Below, piece by piece: positions 11,354 to 24,840 of a stretch of 64,000 nt of DNA. A program made the position numbers and the translations under genes. This stretch comes from Atherix ibis (lineage: Eukaryota > Arthropoda > Insecta > Diptera > Athericidae): contig OY282608.1 in NCBI GenBank assembly GCA_958298945.1, positions 16,593,933-16,657,932 on the forward strand. The letters run 5' to 3'. The notes under the pieces are model-generated. The model worked only from the letters and a program-made list of their open reading frames with translations, did no database searches and was not told the origin of the DNA. How positions within the stretch are numbered: the stretch's first letter is position 1; the number at the start of each line of letters is the position of its first letter.

Positions 11354-14300
11354 CTAAGTAACCAACAAGCCAGCAAGCCAATAAACCAACAAACTAACAA
11401 ACCAACAAGCCAACAAACCAACAAACCAACAAGCCAACAAACCAACAAACCAACAAACCAACAAGCCAACAAACCAACAAACCAACAAGCCAACAAACCA
11501 ACAAACCAACAAACCAACAAACCAACAAACCAACAAGCCAACAAGCCAACAAACCAACAAACCAACAAGCCAACAAACCAACAAACTAAGTAACCAAGAA
11601 GCCAACAAACCAACAAACCAACAAGCCAACAAGCCAACAAACCAACAAACCAACAAGCCAACAAACAAACAAACCAACAAACCAACAAGCCAACAAACCA
11701 ACAAACCAACAAACCAACAAACCAACAAGCCAACAAACCAACAAACCAACAAACCAACAAGCCAACAAACCAAGAAACCAACAAACCAAGAAACCAAAAA
11801 GCCAACAAGCAAACAAGCCAACAAACCAACAAACCAACAAAGCAACAAGCCAACAAGCCAACAAACCAACAAACCAACAAGCCAACAAACCAACAAACCA
11901 ACAAGCCAACAAGCCAACAAGCCAACAAACCAACAAACCAACAAACCAACAAGCCAACAAACCAACAAACCAACAAGCCAACAAGCCAACAAGCCAACAA
12001 ACCAACAAGCCAACAAGCCAACAAACCAACAAACCAAAAAACCAACAAACCAACAAACCAACAAACCAACAAACCAACAAACCAACAAGCCAACAAGCCA
12101 ACAAACCAACAAACCAACAAGCCAACAAACAAACAAAAAAACAAACCAACATGCCAACAAGCCAACATACCAACAAACCAACAAGCAAACAAACCAACAA
12201 ACCAACAAACCAACAAGCCAACAAACCAACAAACAAATAAACCAACAAACCAAAAAACCAAAAAACCAACAAACCAACAAACCAACAAACTAACAAACCA
12301 AAAAACCAACAATCCAACAAGCCAACAAACCAACAAACCAACAAACTAAGTAACCAACAAGCCAACAAGCCAATAAACCAACAAACTAACAAACCAACAA
12401 GCCAACAAACCAACAAACCAACAAGCCAACAAGCCAACAAACCAACAAACCAACAAACCAACAAGCCAACAAACCAACGAACCAACAAGCCAACAAACCA
12501 ACAAACCAACAAACCAACAAACCAACAAACCAACAAACCAACAAAACAACAAACCAACAAGCCAACAAACCAACAAGCCAACAAACCAACAAACCAACAA
12601 ACCAACAAACCAACAAGCCAACAAACCAACAAACCAACAAACCAACAAGCCAACAAACCAACAAACCAATTAACCAACAAACCAACAAACGAACAAACCA
12701 ACAAACCAACAAACCAACAAACCAACAAACCAACAAACCAACAAACCTACAAACCAACAAACCAACAAACAAATAAACCAACAAACCAACAAACCAACAA
12801 ACCAACAAACCAACAAACCAACAAATTAAAAAACCAACAAACCAACAAGCCAACAAGCCAACAAACCAACAAACTAAGTAACCAAGAAGCCAACAAACCA
12901 ACAAACCAACAAGCCAACAAGCCAACAAACCAACAAACCAACAAGTCAACAAGCCAACAAACCAAGAAGCCAACAAACTAACAAACCAACAAACCAACAA
13001 ACCAAAAAGCCAACAAGCCAACAAACCAACAAACCAACAAGCCAACAAACCAACAAACCAACAAACCAACATGCCAACAAACCAACAAATCAACAAATCA
13101 ACAAACCAACAAACCAAGAAACCAACAAACCAACAAACCAACAAACCAAAGAACCAACAAACCAACAAACCATCAAACGAACAAACCAACAAGCCAACAA
13201 ACCAACAAACCAACAAACCAACAAACCAACAAACCAACAAACCAACAAACCAACAAACCAACAAGCCAACAAGCCAACAAACCAACAAACTAACAAACCA
13301 AGAAGCCAACAAACCAACAAACCAACAAGCCAACAAACCAACAAACCAACAAACCAACAAACCAAAAAACCAACAAACCAACAAACCATCAAACGAACAA
13401 AGCAACAAGCCAACAAGCCAACAAACCAACAAACCAACAAGCCAACAAACCAACAAACCAACAACCCAACAATCCAACAAACCAACAAACCAACAAACCA
13501 ACAAGCCAACAAACCAACAAACCAACAAGCCAACAAACCAACAAACCAACAAACCAACAAAGCAACAAGCCAACAAGCCAACAAACCAACAAACCAACAA
13601 GCCAACAAACCAACAAACCAACAAACCAACAAACCAACAAACCAACAAACCAACAAACCAACAAACCAACAAACCAACAGACCAACAAACCAACAAACCA
13701 ACAAACCAACAAACCAACAAACCAACAAACCAACAAACCAACAAGCCAACAAACCAACAAACAAATAAACCAACAAACCAACAAACCAACAAACCAACAA
13801 ACCAACAAACCAACAAACCAACAAACCAACAAACCAACAAACCAACAAACCAACAAACCAACAAACCAACAAACCAAAAAACCAACAAACCAACAAACTA
13901 ACAAACAAATAAACCAACAAACTAAAAAACCAACAAGCCAACAAACCAACAAACCAACAAACCAACAAGCCAACAAACCAACAAGCCAACAAACCAACAA
14001 CCCAAAAAACCAAGTAACCAAAAAGCCAACAACCTAACAAACCAACAAGCCAACAAGCCAACAAACCAACAAACCAACAAAGCAACAAGCCAACAAGCCA
14101 ACAAACCAACAAACCAACAAGCCAACAAACCAACAAACCAACAAGCCAACAAGCCAACAAACCAAGAAACCAACAAACCAACAAGCCAACAAACCAAGAA
14201 GCCAACAAGGCAACAAACCAACAAACCAACAAGACAACAAACCAACAAACCAACAAACCAACAAACCAACAAACAATAAACCAACAAACCAACAAACCAA

Positions 14301-14720
14301 CAAGCCAACAAGCCAACAAGCCAAAAAACCAACAAGCCAACAAACCAACAAACCAACAAACCAAGTGACCAAAAAGCCAACAAACTAACAAACCAAAAAA
14401 GCAACAAGCCAACAAACCAACAAACCAAAAAAGCAACAAACCAACAAGCCAACAAATTAACAAACCAACAAGCCAACAAGCCAACAAACCAACAAACCAA
14501 CAAGCCAACAAGCCAACAAACCAACAAACCAATAAACTAAGTAACCAACAAGCCAACAAACCAACAAACTAACAAGCCAACAAACCAACAAACTAACAAA
14601 CCAACAAGCCAACAAACCAACAAACCGACAAGCCAACAAGCCAACAAACCAACAAACCAACAAACCAACAAGCCAACAAACAAATAAACCAACAAACCAA
14701 CAAACCAACAAACCAACAAA
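11354..14720 (-). repeat. Higher-order unit of the left arm, copy 3 (truncated, right end approximate)
   Basis: Starts at the 11354 landmark. The second CTAAGTAACC is at 12346, 3712 bp after its counterpart at 8634. The GCCAACAAGG site lies at 14201, 3880 bp after the previous one. A loss of one base near 14276 breaks the octamer phase. Collinearity with copy 2 fades near 14.7 kb, where CCAATAAGCC octamers appear. Confidence 0.75.
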
Positions 14721-17700
14721 CCAACAAGCCAATAAGCCAATAAACCAACAAACCAACAAACCAACCAGCCAACAAACCAACAACCCAGCAACCCAACAAG
14801 CAAACAAGCAAACAAGCCAACAAACCAACAAACCAACAAAGCAACAAACCAACAAGCCAACAAACCAACAAACCAACAAGCCAACAAACCAACAAACCAA
14901 CAAGCCAACAAGCCAACAAACCAACAAACCAACAAACCAACAAGCCAACAAACCAACAAACCAACAAGCCAACAAGCCAACAAACCAACAAGCCAACAAA
15001 CCAACAAACCAACAAGCCAACAAACCAACAAACCAACAAACCAATAAATTAAGTAACCAACAAGCCAACAAACCAACAAACTAACAAGCCAACAAACCAA
15101 CAAACTAACAAACCAACAAGCCAACAAACCAACAAACCAACAAGCCAACAAGCCAACAAACCAACAAACCAACAAACCAACAAGCCAACAAACAAATAAA
15201 CGAACAAACCAACAAACCAACAAACCAACAAATAAAAAAACCAACAAACCAACAAGCCAACAAGCTTACAAACCAACAAACTAACAAACCAACAAGCCAA
15301 CAAACCAACAAACCAACAAGCCAACAAGCCAACAAACCAACAAACTAAGTAACCAAGAAGCCAACAAACCAACAAACCAACAAGCCAACAAGCCAACAAA
15401 CCAACAAACCAACAAGCCAACAAACAAACAAACCAACAAACCAACAAGCCAACAAACCAACAAACAAATAAACCAACAAACGAACAAACCAACAAACCAA
15501 CAAAGCAACAAACAAATAAACCAACAAACCAACAAACCAACAAACCAATAAACCAACAAACCAACAAACCTACAAACCAACAAACCAACAAACAAATAAA
15601 CGAACAAACCAACAAACCAACAAACCAACAAATTAAAAAACCAACAAACCAACATGCCAACAAGCCAACAAACTTACAAACCAACAAACCAACAAGCCAA
15701 CAAACCAACAAGCCAACAAACCAACAACCCAAAAAACCAAGTAACCAAAAAGCCAACAAACTAACAAACCAACAAGCCAACAAGCCAACAAACCAACAAA
15801 CCAACAAAGCAACAAGCCAACAAGCCAACAAACCAACAAACCAACAAGCCAACAAACCAACAAACAAACAAGCCAACAAGCCAACAAACCAAGAAACCAA
15901 CAAACCAACAAGCCAACAAACCAAGAAGCCAACAAACCAAGAAACCAACAAACCAACAAGACAACAAACCAACAAACCAACAAACCAACAAACCAACAAA
16001 CCAATAAACCAACAAACCAACAAACCAACAAGCCAACAAGCCAACAAACCAACAAACCAACAAACCAACAAGCCAATAAGCCAATAAACCAACAAACCAA
16101 CAAACCAACCAGCCAACAAACCAACAACCCAACAAGCAAACAAGCAAACAAGCCAACAAACCAACAAATCAACAAAGCAACAAACCAACAAGCCAACAAA
16201 CCAACAAACCAACAAGCCAACAAACCAACAAACCAACAAGCCAACAAACCAACAAACCAAGTGACCAAAAAGCCAACAAACTAACAAACCAAAAAAGCAA
16301 CAAGCCAACAAACCAACAAACCAAAAAAGGAACAAGCCAACAAGCCAACAAACCAACAAACCAAAAAGCAACAAGCCAACAAACCAACAAACCAACAAGC
16401 CAACAAGCCAACAAACCAACAAAACAACAAACCAATAAACTAAGTAACCAACAAGCCAACAAACCAACAAACTAACAAGCCAACAAACCAACAAACTAAC
16501 AAACCAACAAGCCAACAAACCAACAAACCGACAAGCCAACAAGCCAACAAACCAACAAACCAACAAACCAACAAGCCAACAAACAAATAAACGAACAAAC
16601 CAACAAACCAACAAACCAACAAATTAAAAAACCATCAAAAAACCAACAAGCCAACAAGCCAACAAACCAACAAACTAACAAACCAACAAGCCAACAAACC
16701 AACAAACCAATAAGCCAACAAACCAACAAACCAACAAACCAACAAACCAAAAAACCAACAAACCAACAAACCAACAAACCAACAAACCAACAAACCAACA
16801 AGCCAATAAGCCAATAAACCAACAAACCAACAAACCAACCAGCCAACAAACCAACAACCCAACAAGCAAACAAGCAAACAAGCCAACAAACCAACAAATC
16901 AACAAAGCAACAAACCAACAAGCCAACAAACCAACAAACCAACAAGCCAACAAACCAACAAACCAACAAGCCAACAAGCCAACAAAGCAACAAACCAACA
17001 AACCAACAAGCCAACAAACCAACAAACCAATAAGCCAACAAGCCAACAAGCCAACAAACCAACAAGCCAACAAACCAACAAACCAACAAGCCAACAAACC
17101 AACAAACCAACAAACCAACAAACCAACAAGCCAACAAGCCAACAAACCAACAAACCAACAAGCCAACAAGCCAACAAACCAACAAACCAACAAGCCAACA
17201 AACCAACAAACCAACAAACCAACAAACCAACAAACCAACAAACCAACAAACCAACAAACCAACAAACCAACAAACCAACAAACCAACAAGCCAACAAACC
17301 AACAAACAAATAAACCAAGAAACCAACAAACCAACAAACCAACAAACCAACAAACCAACAAACCAACAAACCAACAAACCAACAAACCAACAAACCAACA
17401 AGCCAACAAACTAACAAACAAATAAACCAACAAACCAAAAAACCAACAAGCCAACAAACCAACAAACCAACAAACTAAGTAACCAAAAAGCCAACAAACT
17501 AACAAACCAACAAGCCAACAAGCCAACAAACCAACAAACCAACAAAGCAAAAAGCCAACAAGCCAACAAACCAAGAAACCAACAAACCAACAAGCCAACA
17601 AACCAAGAAGCCAACAAGGCAACAAACCAACAAACCAACAAGACAACAAACCAACAAACCAACAAACCAACAAACCAACAAACCAACAAACCAATAAACC

Positions 17701-20700
17701 AACAAACCAAACAAACCAATAAACCAACAAACCAACAAACCAACAAACCAACAAACCAACAAGCCAACAAACCAACAAGCCAACAAACCAACAAACCAAC
17801 AAACCAACAAACCAGCAAACCAACAAACCAAGTAACCAAAAAGCCAACAAACTAACAAACCAACAAACCAAAAAAGCAACAAGCCAACAAGCCAACAAAC
17901 CAACAAACCAACAAGCCAACAAACCAACAAACCAACAAGCCAACAAGCCAACAAACCAACAAACCAACAAACCAATAAACTAAGTAACCAACAAGCCAAC
18001 AAACCAACAAACTAACAAGCCAACAAACCAACAAACTAACAAACTAACAAGCCAACAAACCAACAAACCAACAAGCCAACAAGCCAACAAACCAACATAC
18101 CAACAAACCAACAAGCCAACAAACAAATAAACGAACAAACCAACAAACCAACAAACCAACAAACCAACAAATAAAAAAACCAACAAACCAACAAGCCAAC
18201 AAGCTTACAAACCAACAAACTAACAAACCAACAAGCCAACAAACCAACAAACCAACAAGCCAACAAGCCAACAAACCAACAAACTAAGTAACCAAGAAGC
18301 CAACAAACCAACAAACCAACAAGCCAACAAGCCAACAAACCAACAAACCAACAAGCCAACAAACAAACAAACCAACAAACCAACAAGCCAACAAACCAAC
18401 AAACAAATAAACCAACAAACGAACAAACCAACAAACCAACAAACCAACAAACAAATAAACCAACAAACCAACAAACCAACAAACCAACAAACCAACAAAC
18501 CAACAAACCTACAAACCAACAAACCAACAAACAAATAAACGAACAAACCAACAAACCAACAAACCAACAAATTAAAAAACCAACAAACCAACATGCCAAC
18601 AAGCCAACAAATTAACAAACCAAGAAGCCAACAAACCAACAAACCAACAAGCCAACAAGCCAACAAACCAACAAACTAAGTAACCAAGAAGCCAACAAAC
18701 CAACAAACCAACAAGCCAACAAGCCAACAAACCAACAAACCAACAAGCCAACAAACAAACAAACCAACAAACCAACAAGCCAACAAACCAACAAACCAAC
18801 AAGCCAACAAACCAACAAACCAAAAAACCAACAAGTTAACAAACCAAGAAACCAACAAACCAACAAACCAAAAAGCCAACAAGCCAACAAACCAACAAAC
18901 CAACAAGCCAACAAACCAACAAACCAACAAACCAACATGCCAACAAACCAACAAATCAACAAATCAACAAACCAACAAACCAAGAAACCAACAAGCCAAC
19001 AAGCTAACAAACCAACAAACCAACAAACCAATAAACTAAGTAACCAACAAGCCAACAAACCAACAAACTAACAAGCCAACAAACCAACAAACTAACAAAC
19101 CAACAAGCCAACAAACCAACAAACCAACAAGCCAACAAGCCAGCAAACCAACAAACCAACAAACCAATAAACTAAGTAACCAACAAGCCAACAAACCAAC
19201 AAACTAACAAGCCAACAAACCAACAAACTAACAAACCAACAAGCCAACAAACCAACATACCAACAAGCCAACAAGCCAACAAACCAACAAACCAACAAAC
19301 CAACAAGCCAACAAACAAATAAACGAACAAACCAACAAACCAACAAACCAACAAATTAAAAAACCAACAAACCAACAAGCCAACAAGCCAACAAACCAAC
19401 AAACTAACAAACCAACAAGCCAACAAACCAACAAACCAACAAGCCAACAAGTCCACAAACCAACAAACTAAGTAACCAAGAAGCCAACAAACCAACAAAC
19501 CAACAAGCCAACAAGCTAACAAACCAACAAACCGACAAGCCAACAAACAAACAAACCAACAAACCAACAAGCCAACAAACCAACAAACAAATAAACCAAC
19601 AAACGAACAAACCAACAAACCAACAAACTAACAAACTAACAAACAAATAAACCAACAAACCAACAAACCAACAAACCAACAAACCAACAAACCAATTAAC
19701 CAACAAACCAACAAACGAACAAACCAAGAAATCAACAAACCAACAAACCAACAAACCAACAAACCAACAAACCTACAAACCAACAAACAAATAAACGAAC
19801 AAACCAACAAACCAACAAACCAACAAATTAAAAAACCAACAAACCAACAAGCCAACAAGCCAACAAACCAACAAACTAACAAACCAACAAGCCAACAAAC
19901 CAACAAACCAACAAGCCAACAAGCCAACAAACCAACAAACTAAGTACCCAAGAAGCCAACAAACCAACAAACCAACAAGCCAACAAGCCAACAAACCAAC
20001 AAACCAACAAGCCAACAAACAAACAAACCAACAAACCAACAAGCCAACAAACCAACAAACCAACAAACCAACAAACCAACAAGCCAACAAACCAACAAAC
20101 CAACAAACCAACAAGCCAACAAACCAAGAAACCAACAAACCAACAAACCAAAAAGCCAACAAGCCAACAAACCAACAAACCAACAAGCCAACAAACCAAC
20201 AAACCAACAAACCAACATGCCAACAAACCAACAAATCAACAAATCAACAAACCAACAAACCAAGAAACCAACAAACCAACAAACCAACAACCCAAAGAAC
20301 CAAAAAACCAACAAACCATCAAACGAACAAACCAACAAACCAACAAACCAACAAACCAACAAACCAACAAACCAACAAACCAACAAACCAACAAACCAAC
20401 AAACCAAAAAACCAACAAACCAACAAGCCAACAAGCCAACAAACCAACCAAAATAACAAACCAACAAGCCAACAAACCAACAAACCAACAAACCAACAAG
20501 CCAACAAGCCAACAAACCAACAAACCAACAAACCAAAAAACCAACAAACCATCAAACGAACAAAGCAACAAGCCAACAAGCCAACAAACCAACAAACCAA
20601 CAAGCCAACAAACCAACAAACCAACAACCCAACAATCCAACAAACCAACACACCAACAAACCAACAAGCTAACAAACCAACAAACCAACAAGCCAACAAA

Positions 20701-21270
20701 CCAACAAACCAACAAACCAACAAACCAACAAGCCAACAAGCCAACAAACCAACAAACCAACAAGCCAACAAGCCAACAAACCAACAAACCAACAAACTAA
20801 GTAACCAACAAGCCAACAAGCCAACAAGCCAACAAACCAACAAACTAACAAACCAACAAGCCAACAAACCAACAAACCAACAAGCCAACAAGCCAACAAA
20901 CCAACAAACCAACAAATTAACAAGCCAACAAACCAACAAACCAACAAGCCAACAAACCAACAAACCAACAAACCAACAAACCAACAAACCAACAAGCCAA
21001 CAAACCATCAAGCCAACAAACCATCAAGCCAACAAACCAACAAACCAACAAACCGACAAACCAATAAAACAACAAACCAACAAGCCAACAAACCAACAAG
21101 CCAACAAACCAACAAACCAACAAACCAACAAACCAACAAGCCAACAATCCAACAAACCAACAAACCAACAAGCCAACAAACCAACAAACCAACAAACCAA
21201 TTAACCAACAAACCAACAAACGAACAAACCAACAAACCAACAAACCAACAAACCAACAAACCAACAAACC
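14720..21270 (-). repeat. Mosaic higher-order region of the left arm
   Basis: Still pure octamer satellite, but units are shuffled. Segments at about 15.05-15.55 and 18.0-18.5 kb match at a spacing of 2939 bp; both carry the AAGCTTACAAACC landmark and AAATAAAAAAACC. A fourth GCCAACAAGG site lies at 17610. Phase-breaking variants include an AACCAAACAAACC site near 17706 and AACCATCAAAAAACC near 16631. I see no non-satellite sequence. Confidence 0.7.
20101..20320 (-). repeat. Left partner of the inverted duplication at the strand switch
   Basis: Its reverse complement matches 24019-24230 nearly base for base. Shared rare landmarks are CCATC (20316-20320), CAACCCAAAG (about 20288-20297), CATGC (20216-20220), the AACCAAGAAACC site and the AAAAGCC site. 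One octamer differs in number: two AATCAAC here, one in the right partner. Confidence 0.8.
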
Positions 21271-22330
21271 TACAAACCAACAAACCAACAAACAAACAAA
21301 CCAACAAACCAACAAACCAACAAACCAACAAACCAACAAATTAAAAAACCAACAAACCAACAAGCCAACAAGCCAACAAGCCAACAAACCAACAAACTAA
21401 CAAACCAACAAGCCAGCAAACCAACAAACCAACAAGCCAACAAGCCAACAAACCAACAAACTAAGTAACCAAGAAGCCAACAAACCAACAAACCAACAAG
21501 CCAACAAGCCAACAAACCAACAAACCAACAAGCCAACAAGCCAACAAACCAACAAGCCAACAAACCAACAAACCAACAAACCAACAAACCAAAAAGCCAA
21601 CAAACCAACAAACCAACAAACCAACAAACCAACAAACCAACAAACCAACAAACCAACAAACCAACAAACCAACAAACCAACACACCAAAGAACCAACAAA
21701 CCAACAAACCAACAAACCATCAAACGAACAAACCAACAAACCAACAAACCAACAAACCAACAAACCAACAAACCAACAAACCAACAAACCAACAAACCAA
21801 CAAACCAACAAACCAACACACCAAAAAACCAACAAACCAACAAGCCAACAAGCCAACAAACCAACAAACTAACAAACCAACAAGCCAACAAACCAACAAA
21901 CCAAAAAGCCAACAAGCCAACAAACCAACAAACCAACAAACCAACAAACCAACAAACCAACAAACCAACAAACCAACAAACCAACAAACCTACAAACCAA
22001 CAAACCAACAAACAAACAAACCAACAAACCAACAAACCAACAAACCAACAAACCAACAAATTAAAAAACCAACAAACCAACAAGCCAACAAGCCAACAAG
22101 CCAACAAACCAACAAACTAACAAACCAACAAGCCAGCAAACCAACAAACCAACAAGCCAACAAGCCAACAAACCAACAAACTAAGTAACCAAGAAGCCAA
22201 CAAACCAACAAACCAACAAGCCAACAAGCCAACAAACCAACAAACCAACAAGCCAACAAGCCAACAAACCAACAAGCCAACAAACCAACAAACCAACAAA
22301 CCAACAAACCAAAAAGCCAACAAGCCAACA
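21271..22330 (-). repeat. 720-bp tandem duplication
   Basis: The rare CCTACAAACC landmark at 21271 and 21991, and AATTAAAAAACC at 21341 and 22061, are exactly 720 bp apart (90 octamers). CACACCAAAAAACC at 21817 recurs 672 bp later, so copy 2 has lost about six octamers in its second half. The second copy begins at 21991. Confidence 0.8.
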
Positions 22331-24007
22331 AACCAACAAACCAACAAACCAACAAACCAAAGAACCAACAAACCAACAAACCAACAAACCATCAAACGAA
22401 CAAACCAACAAACCAACAAACCAACAAACCAACAAACCAACAAACCAACAAACCAACAAACCAACAAACCAACAAACCAACAAACCAACACACCAAAAAA
22501 CCAACAAACCAACAAGCCAACAAGCCAACAAACCAACAAACTAACAAACCAACAAGCCAACAAACCAACAAACCAAAAAGCCAACAAGCCAACAAACCAA
22601 CAAACCAACAAACCAACAAACCAACAAACCAACAAACCAACAAACCAACAACCCAACAATCCAACAAACCAACAAACCAACAAACCAACAAGCCAACAAA
22701 CCAACAAACCAACAAGCCAACAAACCAACAAACCAACAAACCAACAAACCAACAAGCCAACAAGCCAACAAAGGAACAAACCAACAAGCCAACAAACCAA
22801 CAAACCAACAAACCAACAAACCAACAAACCAACAAACCAACAAACCAACAAACCAACAAACCAACAAACCAACAAACCAACAAACCAACAAACTAACAAA
22901 CCAACAAACCAACAAACCAACAAACCAACAAACTAACAAACAAATAAACCAACAAACCAAAAAACCAACAAGCCAACAAACCAACAAACCAACAAACCAA
23001 CAAGCCAACAAACCAACAAGCCAAAAAACCAACAACCCAAAAAACCAAATAACCAAAAAGCCAACAAACTAACAAACCAACAAGCCAACAAGCCAATAAA
23101 CCAACAAACCAACAAAGCAACAAGCCAACAAGCCAACCAACCAACAAACCAACAAACCAACAAACCAACAAACCTACAAACCAACAAACCAACAAACAAA
23201 TAAACGAACAAACCAACAAACCAACAAACCAACAAATTAAAAAACCAACAAACCAACATGCCAACAAGCCAACAAACCAACAAACTAACAAACCAAGAAG
23301 CCAACAAACCAACAAACCAACAAGCCAACAAGCCAACAAACCAACAAACTAAGTAACCAAGAAGCCAACAAACCAACAAACCAACAAGCCAACAAGCCAA
23401 CAAACCAACAAACCAACAAGCCAACAAACAAACAAACCAACAAACCAACAAGTCAACAAACCAACAAACCAACAAACTAACAAACCAACAAGCCAACAAA
23501 CCAACAAACCAACAAACCAACAAGCCAACAAACCAAGAAACCAACAAACCAACAAACCAAAAAGCCAACAAGCCAACAAACCAACAAACCAACAAGCCAA
23601 CAAACCAACAAACCAACAAACCAACATGCTAACAAACCAACAAATCAACAAATCAACAAACCAACAAACCAAGAAACCAACAAGCCAACAAGCTAACAAA
23701 CCAACAAACCAACAAACCAACAAACCAATAAACTAAGTAACCAACAAGCCAACAAACCAACAAACTAACAAGCCAACAAACCAACAAACTAACAAACCAA
23801 CAAGCCAACAAACCAACAAACCAACAAGCCAACAAGCCAGCAAACCAACAAACCAACAAACCAATAAACTAAGTAACCAACAAGCCAACAAACCAACAAA
23901 CTAACAAGCCAACAAACCAACAAACTAACAAACCAACAAGCCAACAAACCAACATACCAACAAGCCAACAAGCCAACAAACCAACAAACCAACAAACCAA
24001 CAAGCTA
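22331..24007 (-). repeat. Distal left-arm satellite up to the strand switch
   Basis: Ordinary octamer satellite. It carries closely spaced CTAAGTAACC landmarks near 23349, 23734 and 23870 and AACATGC/AACATACC landmarks seen elsewhere in the left arm. The last about 70 bases are collinear with the stretch near 19255-19310 but stop abruptly at the junction. Confidence 0.75.
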
Positions 24008-24020
24008 ACTAACCAATTGA
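24008..24020. other. Strand-switch (inversion) junction of the satellite
   Basis: Left of this point the plus strand is C/A-rich; right of it the plus strand is G/T-rich. The junction reads ACTAACCAATTGATGG across about 24008-24023, with no unique spacer. It is not a symmetric hairpin: the left flank continues a stretch resembling 19.26-19.31 kb, whereas the right flank is the reverse complement of 20.10-20.32 kb. This fits a breakpoint of an inversion or fold-back within an existing array, or an assembly join. Confidence 0.9.
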
Positions 24021-24230
24021 TGGTTTGTTGGTTTGTTGGTTCTTTGGGTTGTTGGTTTGTTGGTTTGTTGGTTTCTTGGTTTGTTGGTTTGTTGATTTGT
24101 TGGTTTGTTGGCATGTTGGTTTGTTGGTTTGTTGGTTTGTTGGCTTGTTGGTTTGTTGGTTTGTTGGCTTGTTGGCTTTTTGGTTTGTTGGTTTGTTGGT
24201 TTCTTGGTTTGTTGGCTTGTTGGTTTGTTG
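24019..24230 (+). repeat. Right partner of the inverted duplication
   Basis: Reverse complement of 20101-20320, beginning exactly at the strand switch with GATGG and including TCTTTGGGTTG (24051-24061) and GCATG (24111-24115). The unusual landmarks show this is true homology rather than general octamer similarity. Confidence 0.8.
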
Positions 24231-24840
24231 GCTTGTTGGCTTGTTGGTTTGTTGGTTTGTTGGTTTGTTTGTTTGTTGGTTTGTTGACTTGTTGGTTTGG
24301 TGGTTTGTTGGTTTCTTGGTTTGTTGGTTTGTTGGGTTGTTCGTTTGTTGGTTTGTTGGTTTGTTTGTTTATTGGTTTGTTCATTTGTTGGCTTGTTGGT
24401 TTGTTGCCTTATTGGTTTGTTAGTTTGTTGGTTTGTTTGTTTGTTCGTTTGTTGGTTTGTTGGTTTGTTTGCTTGTTGGTTTGTTGGTTTGTTGGCTTAT
24501 TGGTTTGTTGGTTTGTTTGTTTGTTCGTTTGTTGGTTTGTTTGTTTGTTGGTTTGTTGGCTTGTTGGTTTGTTGGTTTGTTGGTTTGTTTGTTTGTTTAT
24601 TTGTTGGCTTGTTGGTTTGTTGGTTTGTTGGTTTGTTGGCTTGTTGTTTTGTTGGCTTGTTGGTTTGTTGGTTTGTTGGTTTGTTGGTTTGTCGGGTTGT
24701 TGGTTTGTTCGTTTGTTGGTTTGTTGGTTTGTTGGTTTGTTGGTTTGTTGGTTTGTTGACTTGTTGGTTTGGTGGTTTGTTGGTTTCTTGGTTTGTTGGT
24801 TTGTTGGGTTGTTCGTTTGTTGGTTTGTTGACTTGTTGGT

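Larger units (their letters stand above)
1802..24010 (-). repeat. Octamer satellite array, left arm (unit TTTGTTGG on the minus strand)
   Basis: The plus strand is an unbroken run of CCAACAAA and close variants. The commonest variant is CCAACAAG, an A-to-G change at one fixed position. Others are AATC, AAAA, GAAG, CGAA, TAAG and TTAA substitutions, and 4-base half-unit gains. The plus strand here is almost purely A and C. Coding calls across it are artefacts: the octamer has no stop codon on either strand. No other sequence interrupts it. Array length, purity and higher-order repeats indicate a satellite rather than a microsatellite within a gene. Confidence 0.98.

Noticed and set aside
13071..13901. 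Asn/Gln/Thr/Lys/Pro-rich frame of 276 codons, resembling a low-complexity antifreeze or prion-like protein
   Set aside because: It is the C/A-strand reading of the same octamer (T-N-K-P-T-N-Q-Q) with no flanking gene structure.
1802..24010. CRISPR-like array
   Set aside because: There are no unique spacers between repeats; the sequence is contiguous octamers, and the context is eukaryotic.
23990..24040. Perfect hairpin palindrome at the strand switch
   Set aside because: The immediate flanks are not exact reverse complements beyond the general octamer; the matching inverted segment lies about 3.7 kb away.
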